This document shows, piece by piece, positions 17,899-27,352 of a stretch of DNA of 64,000 nucleotides. The number at the start of each line of letters is the position of its first letter. Position 1 is the first letter of the stretch. Both the position numbers and the translations under genes were made by a program. The notes beneath the pieces were generated by a model. It was not told the DNA's origin. It ran no database searches and worked only from the letters and a program-made list of their open reading frames with translations. Origin of the DNA: Bradyrhizobium sp. CCBAU 051011 (GTDB lineage: Bacteria; Pseudomonadota; Alphaproteobacteria; Rhizobiales; Xanthobacteraceae); the NCBI RefSeq assembly GCF_009930815.1, contig NZ_CP022222.1, positions 5,932,501 through 5,996,500 of the forward strand, written 5' to 3'.

Positions 17899-19320
17899 CT
17901 ACTTCTTCGGCGGCGTCGGCCACGGCTTCTGCGGGCCGCGCAGGCCTTCGAAAGCCTTGGCCATGCCGAGCACGCCGAGATCGTCGAACCGTCGGCCGAT
18001 GATCTGGATGCCGATCGGAAAACCCTTGGCGTCGTAACCGCCATTGATCGAGAGCGCCGGGTTCTCCGCCATATTCCACGGCACGGTATAGGCAATGTGC
18101 TCGAACGGTTTATCCGGATCGTTCATCGGGGCGGCAAATTCGGCCGGGAAGTTTACCACCGGCGATACCGGCGAAATCACATAGTCGAGTTCGCAGAACA
18201 GCTTTGCAGCCGCGGCGCGGATCGCCATGGTGGCGTTGAAACCCCTGACGACGTCGACGCCGGAAAGCTTTGCGCCAGCTTCCGCCCATGTGTGGATATA
18301 GGGCAGCGTCTTGCCGCGCTCCTCGGGCGACAATTTTGACAGATCGTCCCACAACCGCGCCCGCCAGAAATTGTCGAGCCCGTCGAGTATCTCGCGGGTC
18401 AGGATGCCGCTAACCTCGCTGACGACGGCGCCGGCGGATTCCAACGCCTTGGCGGCGTTGACGACAACGTTTCGTACCTCGCCTTCCAGCGGTTGCCCGG
18501 CGCCGGCATCGAGCATCAGGCCGATCCGGACCTTGCGCGGGGACTTGTCGTGCGCCCGCCAGTTGATGGTGTCCGCGGGCAGGCTCATGCCGTCGCGGCG
18601 ATCCGGCTTCGACAGTACGCACATCATCAGCGCCGCATCGTCGACCGTGCGGGTCATGGGGCCGGCGACCCGGCCGACATAGGGCGGATCGATAGGAACG
18701 CGCCCGAGGCTAGGCTTCAGCGCGACGAGGCCGCACCAGGACGCCGGCAGTCGCACCGAGCCGCCGATATCGGTGCCGAGATGCAGCGGGCCGTAACCGG
18801 CCGCGCCCGCGGCGCCTGCGCCGGAAGAGGAGCCGCCGGGATTTTTGCTGAGGTCCCAGGGATTGCGGGTGAGCGGATGGAAGCTGGAGAGCCCTGACGA
18901 CAGCATGCCGTAATCGGGCATCGTCGTCTTGGCGAAGATGATCGCGCCGGCTTCGCGCAAGCGCGCGGCAGGTGGTGCATCCTTTTCCGCCGCCACCAGC
19001 GTCACGCTGGCTGATCCCAGCGGTATCGGCTGGCCCTTGGTGGCGATATTGTCCTTGATCGTCACCGGCACGCCGTCGAGCGTGCTGACCGGTTCGCCCT
19101 TCTGCCAGCGGTCGGTCGAAGCTTTCGCGACCGTGCGTGCGCCATCGGGATCGAACAGATAGAGCGCCTTGATGTGCGGCTCCCACGCCGCGACGTGCTC
19201 GATCACTTCTTCCAGCACTTCCGAGGGCGAGAACTGTTTTGCGCGATAGCCCGCGATCAGGTCGGTCGCGGAAAGGTCGTGCAGCGACGTGACTTCTTCT
19301 TCGGCGACGGTTCTATGCAT
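17899..19320 (-). CDS. Amidase, amidase-signature family
   Basis: A 473-residue hydrolase of amides with the Ser-cisSer-Lys triad: Lys in VTIKDNIATKG, cis-Ser in PGGSSSGAGAAGAAG and the nucleophile Ser in GTDIGGSVRLPASWCG. It belongs to the GatA-like amidase-signature family, here without GatB/GatC neighbours, so it is a catabolic amidase. The frame runs further upstream, but the ATG at 19320 immediately follows the upstream gene's stop and fits the family. It is part of a minus-strand block with M20 and M81 hydrolases. Confidence 0.9.
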   Translation of the reverse strand: MHRTVAEEEVTSLHDLSATDLIAGYRAKQFSPSEVLEEVIEHVAAWEPHIKALYLFDPDGARTVAKASTDRWQKGEPVSTLDGVPVTIKDNIATKGQPIPLGSASVTLVAAEKDAPPAARLREAGAIIFAKTTMPDYGMLSSGLSSFHPLTRNPWDLSKNPGGSSSGAGAAGAAGYGPLHLGTDIGGSVRLPASWCGLVALKPSLGRVPIDPPYVGRVAGPMTRTVDDAALMMCVLSKPDRRDGMSLPADTINWRAHDKSPRKVRIGLMLDAGAGQPLEGEVRNVVVNAAKALESAGAVVSEVSGILTREILDGLDNFWRARLWDDLSKLSPEERGKTLPYIHTWAEAGAKLSGVDVVRGFNATMAIRAAAAKLFCELDYVISPVSPVVNFPAEFAAPMNDPDKPFEHIAYTVPWNMAENPALSINGGYDAKGFPIGIQIIGRRFDDLGVLGMAKAFEGLRGPQKPWPTPPKK

Positions 19321-19321
19321 G

Positions 19322-20485
19322 CTAACCTGCCGGGAGCCGGGTTTCGATGATGCGGGCGAACATGCTGGCGCCGATCGGCAGGATCTTGTCGTCGAGCACA
19401 AAGCCGGGATTGTGCACGGGCACCGAGCCGTCATGGCCGATCCAGAAATAGGCGCCGGGCACGACCTGCATCATGTCGGCGAAATCCTCGCTGCCCATCT
19501 TCGGGGCCGAGCGCGTCAACACGTTGGCCGGATCGACCACGGTCTTTGCCACGGCTTCGACCACCTTGGACTGTTCCTCCTCATTGACGAGCACGCTGAA
19601 CGTATCGTTGATGTCGGCGGTGATTTCGCACTGGAAGGTTGCGGCAATGCCCGCACAGATCGCGCGCATGCGCTCGCGGATCAGCGCGCGCACGCCATCG
19701 TCGAACGCGCGCACCGTGCCGCCGAGCCTGGCCTCGCCGGGGATCACGTTGTTGGCGGAGCCGGCATGGATCTGCGTCACCGACAGCACCGCCGACTTCA
19801 ACGGATCGACATTGCGGCTGACGATGGTCTGCAGCGCCTGCGCCAGCGTGGTCGCGATCACCACCGCGTCCTTGGAGCGCTCGGGCATCGCGCCATGGGC
19901 GCCATAGCCCTGGATGGTGATGTCGAAGAAGTCGGCGCCCGCCATCGCCGGTCCTGGCAGGATCGCGATCTCGCCGTGGTTCAGGTCCGGCGCGTTGTGC
20001 AGCCCATAGATCTCGTCGCAGGGAAACTTCTGGAACAGGCCGTCCTTGATCATGGCGCGGGCGCCGCCGAGCCCTTCCTCGGCGGGCTGGAAGATGAAAT
20101 GCACGGTGCCGTCGAAATTCTTCGTCTCGGCCAGATAGCGCGCGGTGCCGAGCAGCATGGTGGTGTGGCCGTCATGGCCGCAGCCGTGAAAACGGCCGGG
20201 AATGGTCGAGCGCCATTTCAGGTTGGTATTTTCTTCCATCGGCAGCGCGTCCATGTCGGCGCGCAAGCCGATGCGCTTGCCGCCATTGCCCTTGCCCTTG
20301 AGGACGCCGATCACGCCGGTGCCGCCGAGGCCGCGATGCACTTCGATGCCCCAGCCCTTCAGCTTTTCGGCGACGATGCCCGAGGTGCGGACTTCCTCGA
20401 AGCCGATCTCGGGATGGGCATGCAGGTCCCGGCGGATGGCGGTGAGTTCGTCGGCAAAGCCTTCGATGCGTTCAATAGTAGGCAT
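19322..20485 (-). CDS. M20 family amidohydrolase (hippurate hydrolase-like)
   Basis: A 387-residue zinc aminoacylase of the M20D/AmhX-HipO group. Metal and catalytic residues are seen in RRDLHAHPEIGFEE, LRADMDALPMEE, HGCGHDGHTTMLLGTARYL and FQPAEEGLGGARAM, and a final His lies in GSEDFADMM...GHDG. It cleaves N-acyl amino acids or small amides in the cytoplasm. One base separates its stop from the amidase start. Confidence 0.92.
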   Translation of the reverse strand: MPTIERIEGFADELTAIRRDLHAHPEIGFEEVRTSGIVAEKLKGWGIEVHRGLGGTGVIGVLKGKGNGGKRIGLRADMDALPMEENTNLKWRSTIPGRFHGCGHDGHTTMLLGTARYLAETKNFDGTVHFIFQPAEEGLGGARAMIKDGLFQKFPCDEIYGLHNAPDLNHGEIAILPGPAMAGADFFDITIQGYGAHGAMPERSKDAVVIATTLAQALQTIVSRNVDPLKSAVLSVTQIHAGSANNVIPGEARLGGTVRAFDDGVRALIRERMRAICAGIAATFQCEITADINDTFSVLVNEEEQSKVVEAVAKTVVDPANVLTRSAPKMGSEDFADMMQVVPGAYFWIGHDGSVPVHNPGFVLDDKILPIGASMFARIIETRLPAG

Positions 20486-20491
20486 TGTCTG

Positions 20492-22024
20492 TTATCCCGT
20501 GGCTGAAGATTTTGAGCGTGACTGGGCGGATGGAGTGAAGGCAGCACCTTTCGGCTTGATGCGGATGCCCGGACGCAGGCGCGTCCAGGGCAGAGTGGCG
20601 GTATCTGCCGGCATCGCGCCGGGGGCGGCGCAGATCAGGAGCTTTTCGGCGATCGGCTCGAAATCGGCGCGGAAATGCACCGAGCTCTTGTTGACCAGGA
20701 TTTTCTGTTCGGTCGGCTCGATGCCGACATAGCGGTACATCGATTGATCGGCGAGTTGCGCCTTGTAGGAACCGACGACCACTCTGATATCACCGATGCG
20801 CAGGCAAGCCGACGGTCCCATGTCCATGTCGCGGCCGCCGTAATAGGGACCGGATGCAACGAATTTCCCGTCCGACAGTTTCTCGACGACAAAAGTTTCC
20901 TTGTAGGGTGCGTCGCCCGGGATGCCGGACTTGCCGCCGAGATCGAGCGTGACCGTGGCGCCGACGCCGGCGGCATGCGCCGCCCTGGCCGACTCCGGGT
21001 CATAGATCACGCCGGTGGCACCAGACGCCTTGTTGCGCACCAGCGCGCGCAGCATGCCCGTGGTGTCGGAATCGCCGCCAGCGCCGGGGTTGTCCTGGGT
21101 GTCGGCGATGATGATCGGCCTGGTCGCCGATTTCGAAAGCTCCATGGCGAGGCGCACGCCGTCATCGGGCGAATAGATGCGGCCGTCGAAATCGTCCTCG
21201 TGGCTCTCGACCAGCGCGACGATGTTGTCGGCGGCGGCATCGGCATCGGCCTGCGTCCTGCCATAGGCGAACACGCTCGGGCCGCAATCCCTGAAATCCG
21301 CCGCCGGAAAGCCCGGCGCAAAGGACAGCGTCGGCACCGCTTCGGTTTCGAGCGCAGCGAGCTTTTCATAAATGCCCCTGGTCGGCTGGTCGTTGGTGCA
21401 TTGCCAGGAGATCGGGATCAGGAACGGCAGTTGCCGGAACGCCTTTGCAAAGCGATGCTTCGTCTTCAGCAATAGCGCGAGGTGCCTTGCACAGGCGCGG
21501 CCGGTGTCGGCCATGTCGACATGGGGGTAGGTGCGATAGGCGATCAGCGCGTCGGCATGTGCGACCATCTCGGGCGAGACGTTGGCATGGAGGTCGAGGC
21601 TGGCGACCAGCGGCAGATCCGGGCCTATCACCTTGCGTACGCGGGCGAGGATTTCGCCTTCGCCATCGTCGTGCTGCTCGGTCACCATGGCGCCGTGCAG
21701 ATCGAGATAGACGGCGTCGATCGGTCCGGCTTTGGCGATGCCGTCGACCATCTCCTTCATCACGCGTTCAAAGGCATCCGTCGTGACATGCGCCGAGGGG
21801 CTGGCGGCTGCGGAGATGGTAGGGACCAGTTCCCAGCCATTAGCTTCGGCCGTCTCGATGAAGCCGGCAAGGCCGACATTGATCTTGCGCATGACCTTCA
21901 GCACATCAGGCCCGTGCGCCATCGATGGCCAGCCGCCGCCATGAATGAAATCGGCATAGGTCGCCTTGGTCGGCGCGAACGTGTTGGTTTCGTGCAGGAA
22001 GCCGCCGACGGCGATACGGGTCAT
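20492..22024 (-). CDS. M81 family metallopeptidase (MlrC-like)
   Basis: A 510-residue protein of the microcystinase C family. It has the N-terminal zinc-binding HETNTFAP motif (MTRIAVGGFLHETNTFAP), DLHGAMVTE and SLDLHANVSPEM. MlrC finishes degradation of linearised microcystin; most relatives act on unknown peptides or amides. The ATG at 22024 is preferred to a longer frame because the motif sits at the very N-terminus in the family. It lies 6 bp upstream of the M20 gene. Confidence 0.9.
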   Translation of the reverse strand: MTRIAVGGFLHETNTFAPTKATYADFIHGGGWPSMAHGPDVLKVMRKINVGLAGFIETAEANGWELVPTISAAASPSAHVTTDAFERVMKEMVDGIAKAGPIDAVYLDLHGAMVTEQHDDGEGEILARVRKVIGPDLPLVASLDLHANVSPEMVAHADALIAYRTYPHVDMADTGRACARHLALLLKTKHRFAKAFRQLPFLIPISWQCTNDQPTRGIYEKLAALETEAVPTLSFAPGFPAADFRDCGPSVFAYGRTQADADAAADNIVALVESHEDDFDGRIYSPDDGVRLAMELSKSATRPIIIADTQDNPGAGGDSDTTGMLRALVRNKASGATGVIYDPESARAAHAAGVGATVTLDLGGKSGIPGDAPYKETFVVEKLSDGKFVASGPYYGGRDMDMGPSACLRIGDIRVVVGSYKAQLADQSMYRYVGIEPTEQKILVNKSSVHFRADFEPIAEKLLICAAPGAMPADTATLPWTRLRPGIRIKPKGAAFTPSAQSRSKSSATG

Positions 22025-22149
22025 ATGTCTCAGCCAGGTTTTTTCGGTGGGGGACGTTAAGCGGGAGATCGCGGCAAGCGCAAGCCGAGGAGCAATTCCG
22101 TTTTGCATGCCGCGTGGGCGTTAGTAATTGCCTCGCACAGCCACCAGCC

Positions 22150-22232
22150 CGTCATTGCGAGCAGAGCGAAGCAATCCATGCATCATCCACGCATGCGGAG
22201 GGATGGATTGCTTCTCGCTTGCTCCTCGGACG
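22150..22232. repeat. Palindromic intergenic repeat, CGTCATTGCGAG family
   Basis: CGTCATTGCGAGCAGAGCGA at the left, CAATCCATG and GGATGGATTGCTT inside, and a decayed right end (GCTCCTCGGACGG). It is in the 292-bp gap between the M81 and M20 genes, where nothing else is seen. Confidence 0.75.
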
Positions 22233-22316
22233 GGGAGGAGTCGTCGTTCATCCGCCAACAGTCCAAGCTTGCGGAAATAGGCGAAATCGCAGCCGGCATC
22301 GGCGGCGACCTGCCGC

Positions 22317-23447
22317 TCACGTCAGCGTCGCCAGCAAGCCCGCCATCAAACGGCCACGCTCGGCGAGGCTGTCGACTTCGATATGCTCGTTGAGCGTATG
22401 GGCATCGTTGCCGCGAACGCCGAGGCCGTCGAGGGTCGGAATGCCCATGGCGCCCGTAAAATTGCCGTCGGAGCCGCCGCCGGCGCTGCCATGCGGAAGC
22501 TCGACGCCCATTTGCCTCGCCACGCTGCGCGCGTGTTCATAAAGCGCCATCGTGCCGGCATCGGGTTCCCACACCGGCCGGGTCACACCGCGGGTGACCT
22601 TGAACGTGACATCATTACTGCTCCCGGAAAGCGCGAGCATCCGCTCGACGCCGCGATCGAGGTCGGCCTGCCGTTTGGCCATGCTGAGCGCCTCGCCGGT
22701 GCAGGTGGTGGCAACGCAATTGACCCATTGGCCGCCATGCACGACGCCGACCGAGAAAGTGCAATCTTCAGTCGTCATGCCGTCGATAGTGATAATCTGG
22801 CGTGCCATTTCGCGGATCGCGGAACGGCCGGCGGAGAGCGTGGCGCCGGCATGGCTCGGTTTGCCGATGGCTTCGAGATTGAAGCGGGCGATGGCATATC
22901 GCCCGGTGACCACGCCGTTGTTCGTGCGGCCAGGCTCCGGCACCAGCACATATTTGTTGCGCGCGGCTTCGGCCTCGATGATGTCGCGGGTCGATGGCGT
23001 ACCGACCTCTTCATCCGGCGTAAACAGCACGGTGATTGGCAGCGGCGTCGTGAACGCGGCGCGGGCCAGTTGCCGGATCGCTTCGAGCGTGAGGTAGTTG
23101 CCACCCTTCATGTCGAATATGCCCGGGCCGTAGCATTTGTTGCCTTCGCGCCGCCACGCCAGCTTTTCCAGCGTGCCGACGGGATGGACGGTATCGAGAT
23201 GGCCCGCGATCAGGATTCCAGGCTCGCCCTGCTTCGGGTGAGGGAAGCGCGCGCGAACGCAGCCGGCAAAGCCCTGCCGTCCGGCAATGCGCTCGATCGT
23301 CGCACCCATGATGGCCATTTCGCGCGCCGCAAGATCGAGCATGCGATCGACCGCACGCGCATCCCAGGTGGGGCTTTCGCATTCAACCCAGGCTCGCAAA
23401 CCCTGCAGCATGGTCTCGGAATCAAAGGGAAGGTTGGCAGGATTCAT
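22317..23447 (-). CDS. M20 family metallopeptidase (carboxypeptidase G2-like)
   Basis: A 376-residue zinc exopeptidase. Landmarks are LIAGHLDTVHPVG (first metal His-x-Asp), GPGIFDMKGGNYLTLEAI (bridging Asp), VLFTPDEEVGTPSTRD (catalytic Glu-Glu) and GSAGGGSDGNFTG near the C-terminus. It resembles the CPG2/ArgE group that removes C-terminal amino acids or deacylates. The start ATG at 23447 is preceded by GGGAGGA; the longer frame is not needed. It completes the amide and peptide hydrolase series. Confidence 0.9.
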   Translation of the reverse strand: MNPANLPFDSETMLQGLRAWVECESPTWDARAVDRMLDLAAREMAIMGATIERIAGRQGFAGCVRARFPHPKQGEPGILIAGHLDTVHPVGTLEKLAWRREGNKCYGPGIFDMKGGNYLTLEAIRQLARAAFTTPLPITVLFTPDEEVGTPSTRDIIEAEAARNKYVLVPEPGRTNNGVVTGRYAIARFNLEAIGKPSHAGATLSAGRSAIREMARQIITIDGMTTEDCTFSVGVVHGGQWVNCVATTCTGEALSMAKRQADLDRGVERMLALSGSSNDVTFKVTRGVTRPVWEPDAGTMALYEHARSVARQMGVELPHGSAGGGSDGNFTGAMGIPTLDGLGVRGNDAHTLNEHIEVDSLAERGRLMAGLLATLT

Positions 23448-23852
23448 GACGGGTCCTCCCGGTTGGGCCGGAATGTTTGGGTTCGGTGTGGACCCTTTAC
23501 GAGAAGGAGCGGCGGCGAGTTTGTAAAGGGAAAACATGGCGCGTTCGGACCTTGCCGGTGCGGGGTAGGGGCAACGGTAAATCTGGCATCATTCTTGATT
23601 GTAGGTTTTTGAGGAGGCGTGTTGGCGGAGCTGAACCGGGGCTGCAATCCATCTGGCGGCGGGCGCAAGCCGGCCGCGAATGGACCTGTCCGGAGGGCTA
23701 TCCTGATTTCTGCCTGAGCGCCGGCGTCACCAGTGTCGTCGGGTCAAAAGGGTGTTGTGAAGCTGAATATCGACCCTATAGTCCGGTCATAAACCGGGCA
23801 GGGGCCCGAACAATAGGCATTCGGGCGTCGAGACGACAACGGAGGTGAAGGA
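23448..23852. other. Intergenic region without a recognised gene
   Basis: A 405-bp gap between the divergent M20 peptidase and the peptide-binding protein gene. Open frames here lack recognisable sequence. It should carry the promoters of both flanking genes, but I see no clear operator or hairpin. The end contains GGAGGTGAAGGA, the ribosome site of the next gene. Confidence 0.5.
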
Positions 23853-25433
23853 ATGAACGCGTTCAGAAAAGCAATTCTTGCTGCGACTTGTGTTGGCAGC
23901 CTCGTGGCCATGGCGGCGCCGGCGCTTGCCCAGACCACGTTACGCGCCGTCATGCACTCGGATCTGAAGATCCTGGATCCGATCTGGACCACGGCCTACA
24001 TCGTCCGCAACCACGGTTACATGATCTACGACACGCTGCTCGCCCAGGATGAAAAGGGCGAGATCAAGCCGCAGATGGTGGAGAAGTACGAAGCCTCGGC
24101 TGACAATAAGACCTATACCTTCACGCTTCGCGACGGCCTGTTGTGGCACGACGGCAAGCCGGTGACATCGGAAGACTGCATCGCCTCGATCAAGCGCTGG
24201 GCAGTCAAGGACTCGCTCGGTCAGAAGATGATGACCTTCGTCGACTCCATGGACGCGGTCGATGCTAAAACTTTCACCATCAAGCTGAAAGAACCGACCG
24301 GCCTCGTGTTGCTTGGCCTGTCAAAACCGTCGTCCAACGTGCCGTTCATGATGCCCAAACGCGTCGCCGACACGGACCCCAACAAGCAGATCGAGGATTT
24401 CACCGGATCCGGCCCCTTCGTCTTCGTCAAGGATGAGTGGAAACCGGGCGACAAGACCGTCTACGTCAAGTTCGACAAGTACAAGCCACGCGCCGAGCCC
24501 GCCTCGGGTCTTGCCGGCGGCAAGGTAGCCAAGGTGGATCGCGTCGAGTGGCGCGCCATTTCCGACGCGCAGCAGGCGGTCAACGCGCTGCAAAAGGGCG
24601 AGATCGACTACATCGAGCAGCCCAGCCACGATCTCCTGGGCACCTTGAAGAAGGATGCCAACATCTCAATCGTCGAGGTGCCGCAAATCAAGGCGCAGTA
24701 CGTCTTCCGTCCGAACCACCTGCACAAGCCGTTCGACAACCCGAAGATCCGCCAGGCGCTGTGGTACGCCTTCAATCAGGAAGACTTCCTGATGGCGACC
24801 ATCGGTGACGAGAACTATATCAAGGCGTGCAACGCGCTGTTCGTCTGCAACACGCAATTCGGCACCACCAAGGGGACGGACGGGCTTCTGACCTCCAATG
24901 CCAAGAAGGCGCAGGAGCTCCTGAAGGAGGCAGGCTACGATGGCACGCCTGTGCTGCTGATGCACTCCACCGACCTCAAGGTCCTGACCAACCTGGCGCC
25001 GGTAGCGAAGTCGCTGATGGAGAAGGCCGGCTTCAAGGTCGACATGCAGTCGATGGACTGGCAGACCCTTGTTGCGCGCCGCGCCAAGAAGGATCCACCG
25101 AGCGCCGGTGGCTGGAATGCCTTCCTGACGGCCTGGGTTGTGGCCGACGTGATGAACCCGGTCTCTGCCGCCTATGTGAATTCGGGGTGCGAAAAGGCTT
25201 CGTTCGGATGGCCCTGCGACGCAGAGATGGAGAAGCTGCGTGACGATTTCGCGCGCTCATCCGATCTGGCAAAGCAGAAAGAGATCGCGGAAGCCGTCCA
25301 GAAGCGCAATATCGAGATCACCGCCATGATCCCGGTCGGCGAGTATGTCCAGCCGATTGCCATTCGCAAGAACGTCAAGGGGCTCTTGATGGCGCCGGTC
25401 CCGGTGCATTGGAACATCGAAGTCACGAAGTGA
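23853..25433 (+). CDS. Peptide ABC transporter substrate-binding protein
   Basis: A 526-residue periplasmic binding protein of the SBP_bac_5 family with a signal peptide (MNAFRKAILAATCVGS...APALAQ). Family segments are EKYEASADNKTYTFTLRDG, LWHDGKPVTSEDC and FTGSGPFVFVKDEWKPG. A GGAGGTGAAGGA ribosome site precedes the ATG. It heads a four-gene transporter operon and probably captures oligopeptides or an amide-linked substrate processed by the neighbouring hydrolases. Confidence 0.92.
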   Translation: MNAFRKAILAATCVGSLVAMAAPALAQTTLRAVMHSDLKILDPIWTTAYIVRNHGYMIYDTLLAQDEKGEIKPQMVEKYEASADNKTYTFTLRDGLLWHDGKPVTSEDCIASIKRWAVKDSLGQKMMTFVDSMDAVDAKTFTIKLKEPTGLVLLGLSKPSSNVPFMMPKRVADTDPNKQIEDFTGSGPFVFVKDEWKPGDKTVYVKFDKYKPRAEPASGLAGGKVAKVDRVEWRAISDAQQAVNALQKGEIDYIEQPSHDLLGTLKKDANISIVEVPQIKAQYVFRPNHLHKPFDNPKIRQALWYAFNQEDFLMATIGDENYIKACNALFVCNTQFGTTKGTDGLLTSNAKKAQELLKEAGYDGTPVLLMHSTDLKVLTNLAPVAKSLMEKAGFKVDMQSMDWQTLVARRAKKDPPSAGGWNAFLTAWVVADVMNPVSAAYVNSGCEKASFGWPCDAEMEKLRDDFARSSDLAKQKEIAEAVQKRNIEITAMIPVGEYVQPIAIRKNVKGLLMAPVPVHWNIEVTK

Positions 25434-25486
25434 TGTGAAGGGCGCGGGCGGCTTCCCGCCGCCCGCTTCGTTTCGGGGATCGACCT

Positions 25487-26428
25487 ATGTACGGTTACTT
25501 CTTTCGGCGATTGCTTGGCACGGTCCCCGTGATGCTGGTGGTCGCGGTTTTCATCTTTCTGATGCTGCGGCTGACTCCGTCCGACCCGGCGGCGGTCATC
25601 GCCGGCGACAACGCCACCACCGAACAGGTGGCGCAGATCCGCACCCAACTCGGCCTCGACCGGCCGATGATCGAGCAATTCGTGATCTGGTCGGGCAGGG
25701 TGCTGACCGGTAATTTCGGCGAAAGCTTCTTCTTCAAGAAGACGGTGGCCTCGCTGATCGGCGAGCGGATCGAGCCGACCCTGTCGCTGGCCTTGTTCAC
25801 GATCCTGATTGCGGTGTTTGTCGCTGTTCCGCTCGGCGTATTGGCGGCGCACCGGCACGGTTCGTGGATCGACCGCATCGTGATGGGCTTTTCGGTACTC
25901 GGCTTTTCCGTGCCCGTGTTCGTAATCGGCTATCTCCTGATCTATTTGTTCGCGGTCTATTTGAACTGGCTGCCGGTGCAGGGCTATCAGCGAATCTCGG
26001 AGGGGGTTGGCGGCTGGGTGCAGCGGCTGATCCTGCCGTCGGTGACCTTGTCGGTGATCTATATCGCGCTGATCGCGCGCATGACGCGCACCAGCGTGCT
26101 GGAAGTGCTGTCGGAAGATTATATCCGCACCGCGCGGGCCAAGGGACAGTCCGAGCGAAAGGTGCTGTTCCGTCATGCGCTGCGCAATGCCGCCGTTCCG
26201 ATCGTCACGGTGATCGGACTTGGCGTGGCGCTCCTGATCGGCGGCGTGGTCGTGACCGAAAGCGTGTTCACGATCCCCGGCCTAGGCAGGCTCACGGTCG
26301 ACGCGGTGCTGGCGCGCGACTATCCGACGATCCAGGCCGTCATCCTGCTGTTTTCATTCGTCTACGTCATGATCAACCTGGCGGTTGATATGATCTATAC
26401 CGTACTCGATCCCAGGATTCGCTACTGA
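25487..26428 (+). CDS. Peptide ABC transporter permease, DppB/OppB-like
   Basis: A 313-residue inner-membrane permease. It begins MYGYFFRRLLGTVPVMLVVA, the typical N-terminal helix, and carries the EAA loop EDYIRTARAKGQSERKVLFR that contacts the ATPase, followed by HALRNAAVPIVTVIGL. Six helices are expected. It overlaps the next permease by one base (TGATG). Confidence 0.92.
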   Translation: MYGYFFRRLLGTVPVMLVVAVFIFLMLRLTPSDPAAVIAGDNATTEQVAQIRTQLGLDRPMIEQFVIWSGRVLTGNFGESFFFKKTVASLIGERIEPTLSLALFTILIAVFVAVPLGVLAAHRHGSWIDRIVMGFSVLGFSVPVFVIGYLLIYLFAVYLNWLPVQGYQRISEGVGGWVQRLILPSVTLSVIYIALIARMTRTSVLEVLSEDYIRTARAKGQSERKVLFRHALRNAAVPIVTVIGLGVALLIGGVVVTESVFTIPGLGRLTVDAVLARDYPTIQAVILLFSFVYVMINLAVDMIYTVLDPRIRY

Positions 26429-27351
26429 TGGTGGACGCGACGATCCTCGAACCCGTTCTGCCGGCCAGCCCGGGTAAGCCGGCCGCGTATCGCAAATTGC
26501 TGCGCAACCCGGGCGTGGTGTTCGGCGCCGCCGTCATTACTATCGTATTGCTGATGGGGCTATTCGCGGCCTGGCTCGGAACCATTGATCCGACGGCGAT
26601 CAGCCCGATCGCACGAAACAAGGTCCCCGGCGCGGAAATCACAATGCGGACGGACACCGGCGAACGCATCAAGATGATCGCCAAGTTCGGCACGGACAGC
26701 CTGGGGCGTGACGTCTACAGCCGCGTGGTCTATGGCGCGCGCGTCTCGCTCTTTGTCGGCATCACGGTAGCGCTGATCAGCATCGCCTGTGGCCTGTTCA
26801 TCGGTCTGCTCGCCGGCTTCTTCCGCATTCTGGATGCCGTGATCATGCGGATCATGGACGGGCTGATGGCGATCCCGGCCATCCTGCTGGCGATCGCAAT
26901 GGTGTCGCTGTTCCGCTCCAGCGTGTGGACGGTGATCATCGCCATCACGGTTCCGCAGATTCCAGGCGTGGTCCGGCTCGTGCGCTCCATCGTGCTCAGC
27001 GTGCGCGAGGAACCCTATGTCGAGGCGGCGGTGACGCTCGGCACTTCGACCCCGAAACTGCTGTGGCGGCATGTGTTGCCCAATACGATCGCGCCGATGA
27101 TCGTGCAGGGCACGTTCATCTGCGCGTCGGCCATCCTCATCGAAGCCATCCTGTCCTTCCTTGGCATCGGCGTGCCGCCGGAGGTGCCGACCTGGGGCAA
27201 CATCATGGCCGAGGGCCGCCAGGTCTTCAGCCTGTATCCGCACAACATCATCTATCCCGGCGTGTGCCTTGCGCTCACGATCCTTGCCGTCAACGTTCTC
27301 GGCGACGGCTTGCGCGATACGCTCGATCCCAAGATGGCGAAGCGGGTGTGA
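26428..27351 (+). CDS. Peptide ABC transporter permease, DppC/OppC-like
   Basis: A 307-residue second permease of the transporter. After a short cytoplasmic N-terminus and one helix comes a periplasmic loop with GTDSLGRDVYSRVVYGARVS, a DppC hallmark. The EAA loop is EEPYVEAAVTLGTSTPKLLWR, followed by HVLPNTIAPMIVQG. It pairs with the DppB-like gene. Confidence 0.92.
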   Translation: MVDATILEPVLPASPGKPAAYRKLLRNPGVVFGAAVITIVLLMGLFAAWLGTIDPTAISPIARNKVPGAEITMRTDTGERIKMIAKFGTDSLGRDVYSRVVYGARVSLFVGITVALISIACGLFIGLLAGFFRILDAVIMRIMDGLMAIPAILLAIAMVSLFRSSVWTVIIAITVPQIPGVVRLVRSIVLSVREEPYVEAAVTLGTSTPKLLWRHVLPNTIAPMIVQGTFICASAILIEAILSFLGIGVPPEVPTWGNIMAEGRQVFSLYPHNIIYPGVCLALTILAVNVLGDGLRDTLDPKMAKRV

Positions 27352-27352
27352 T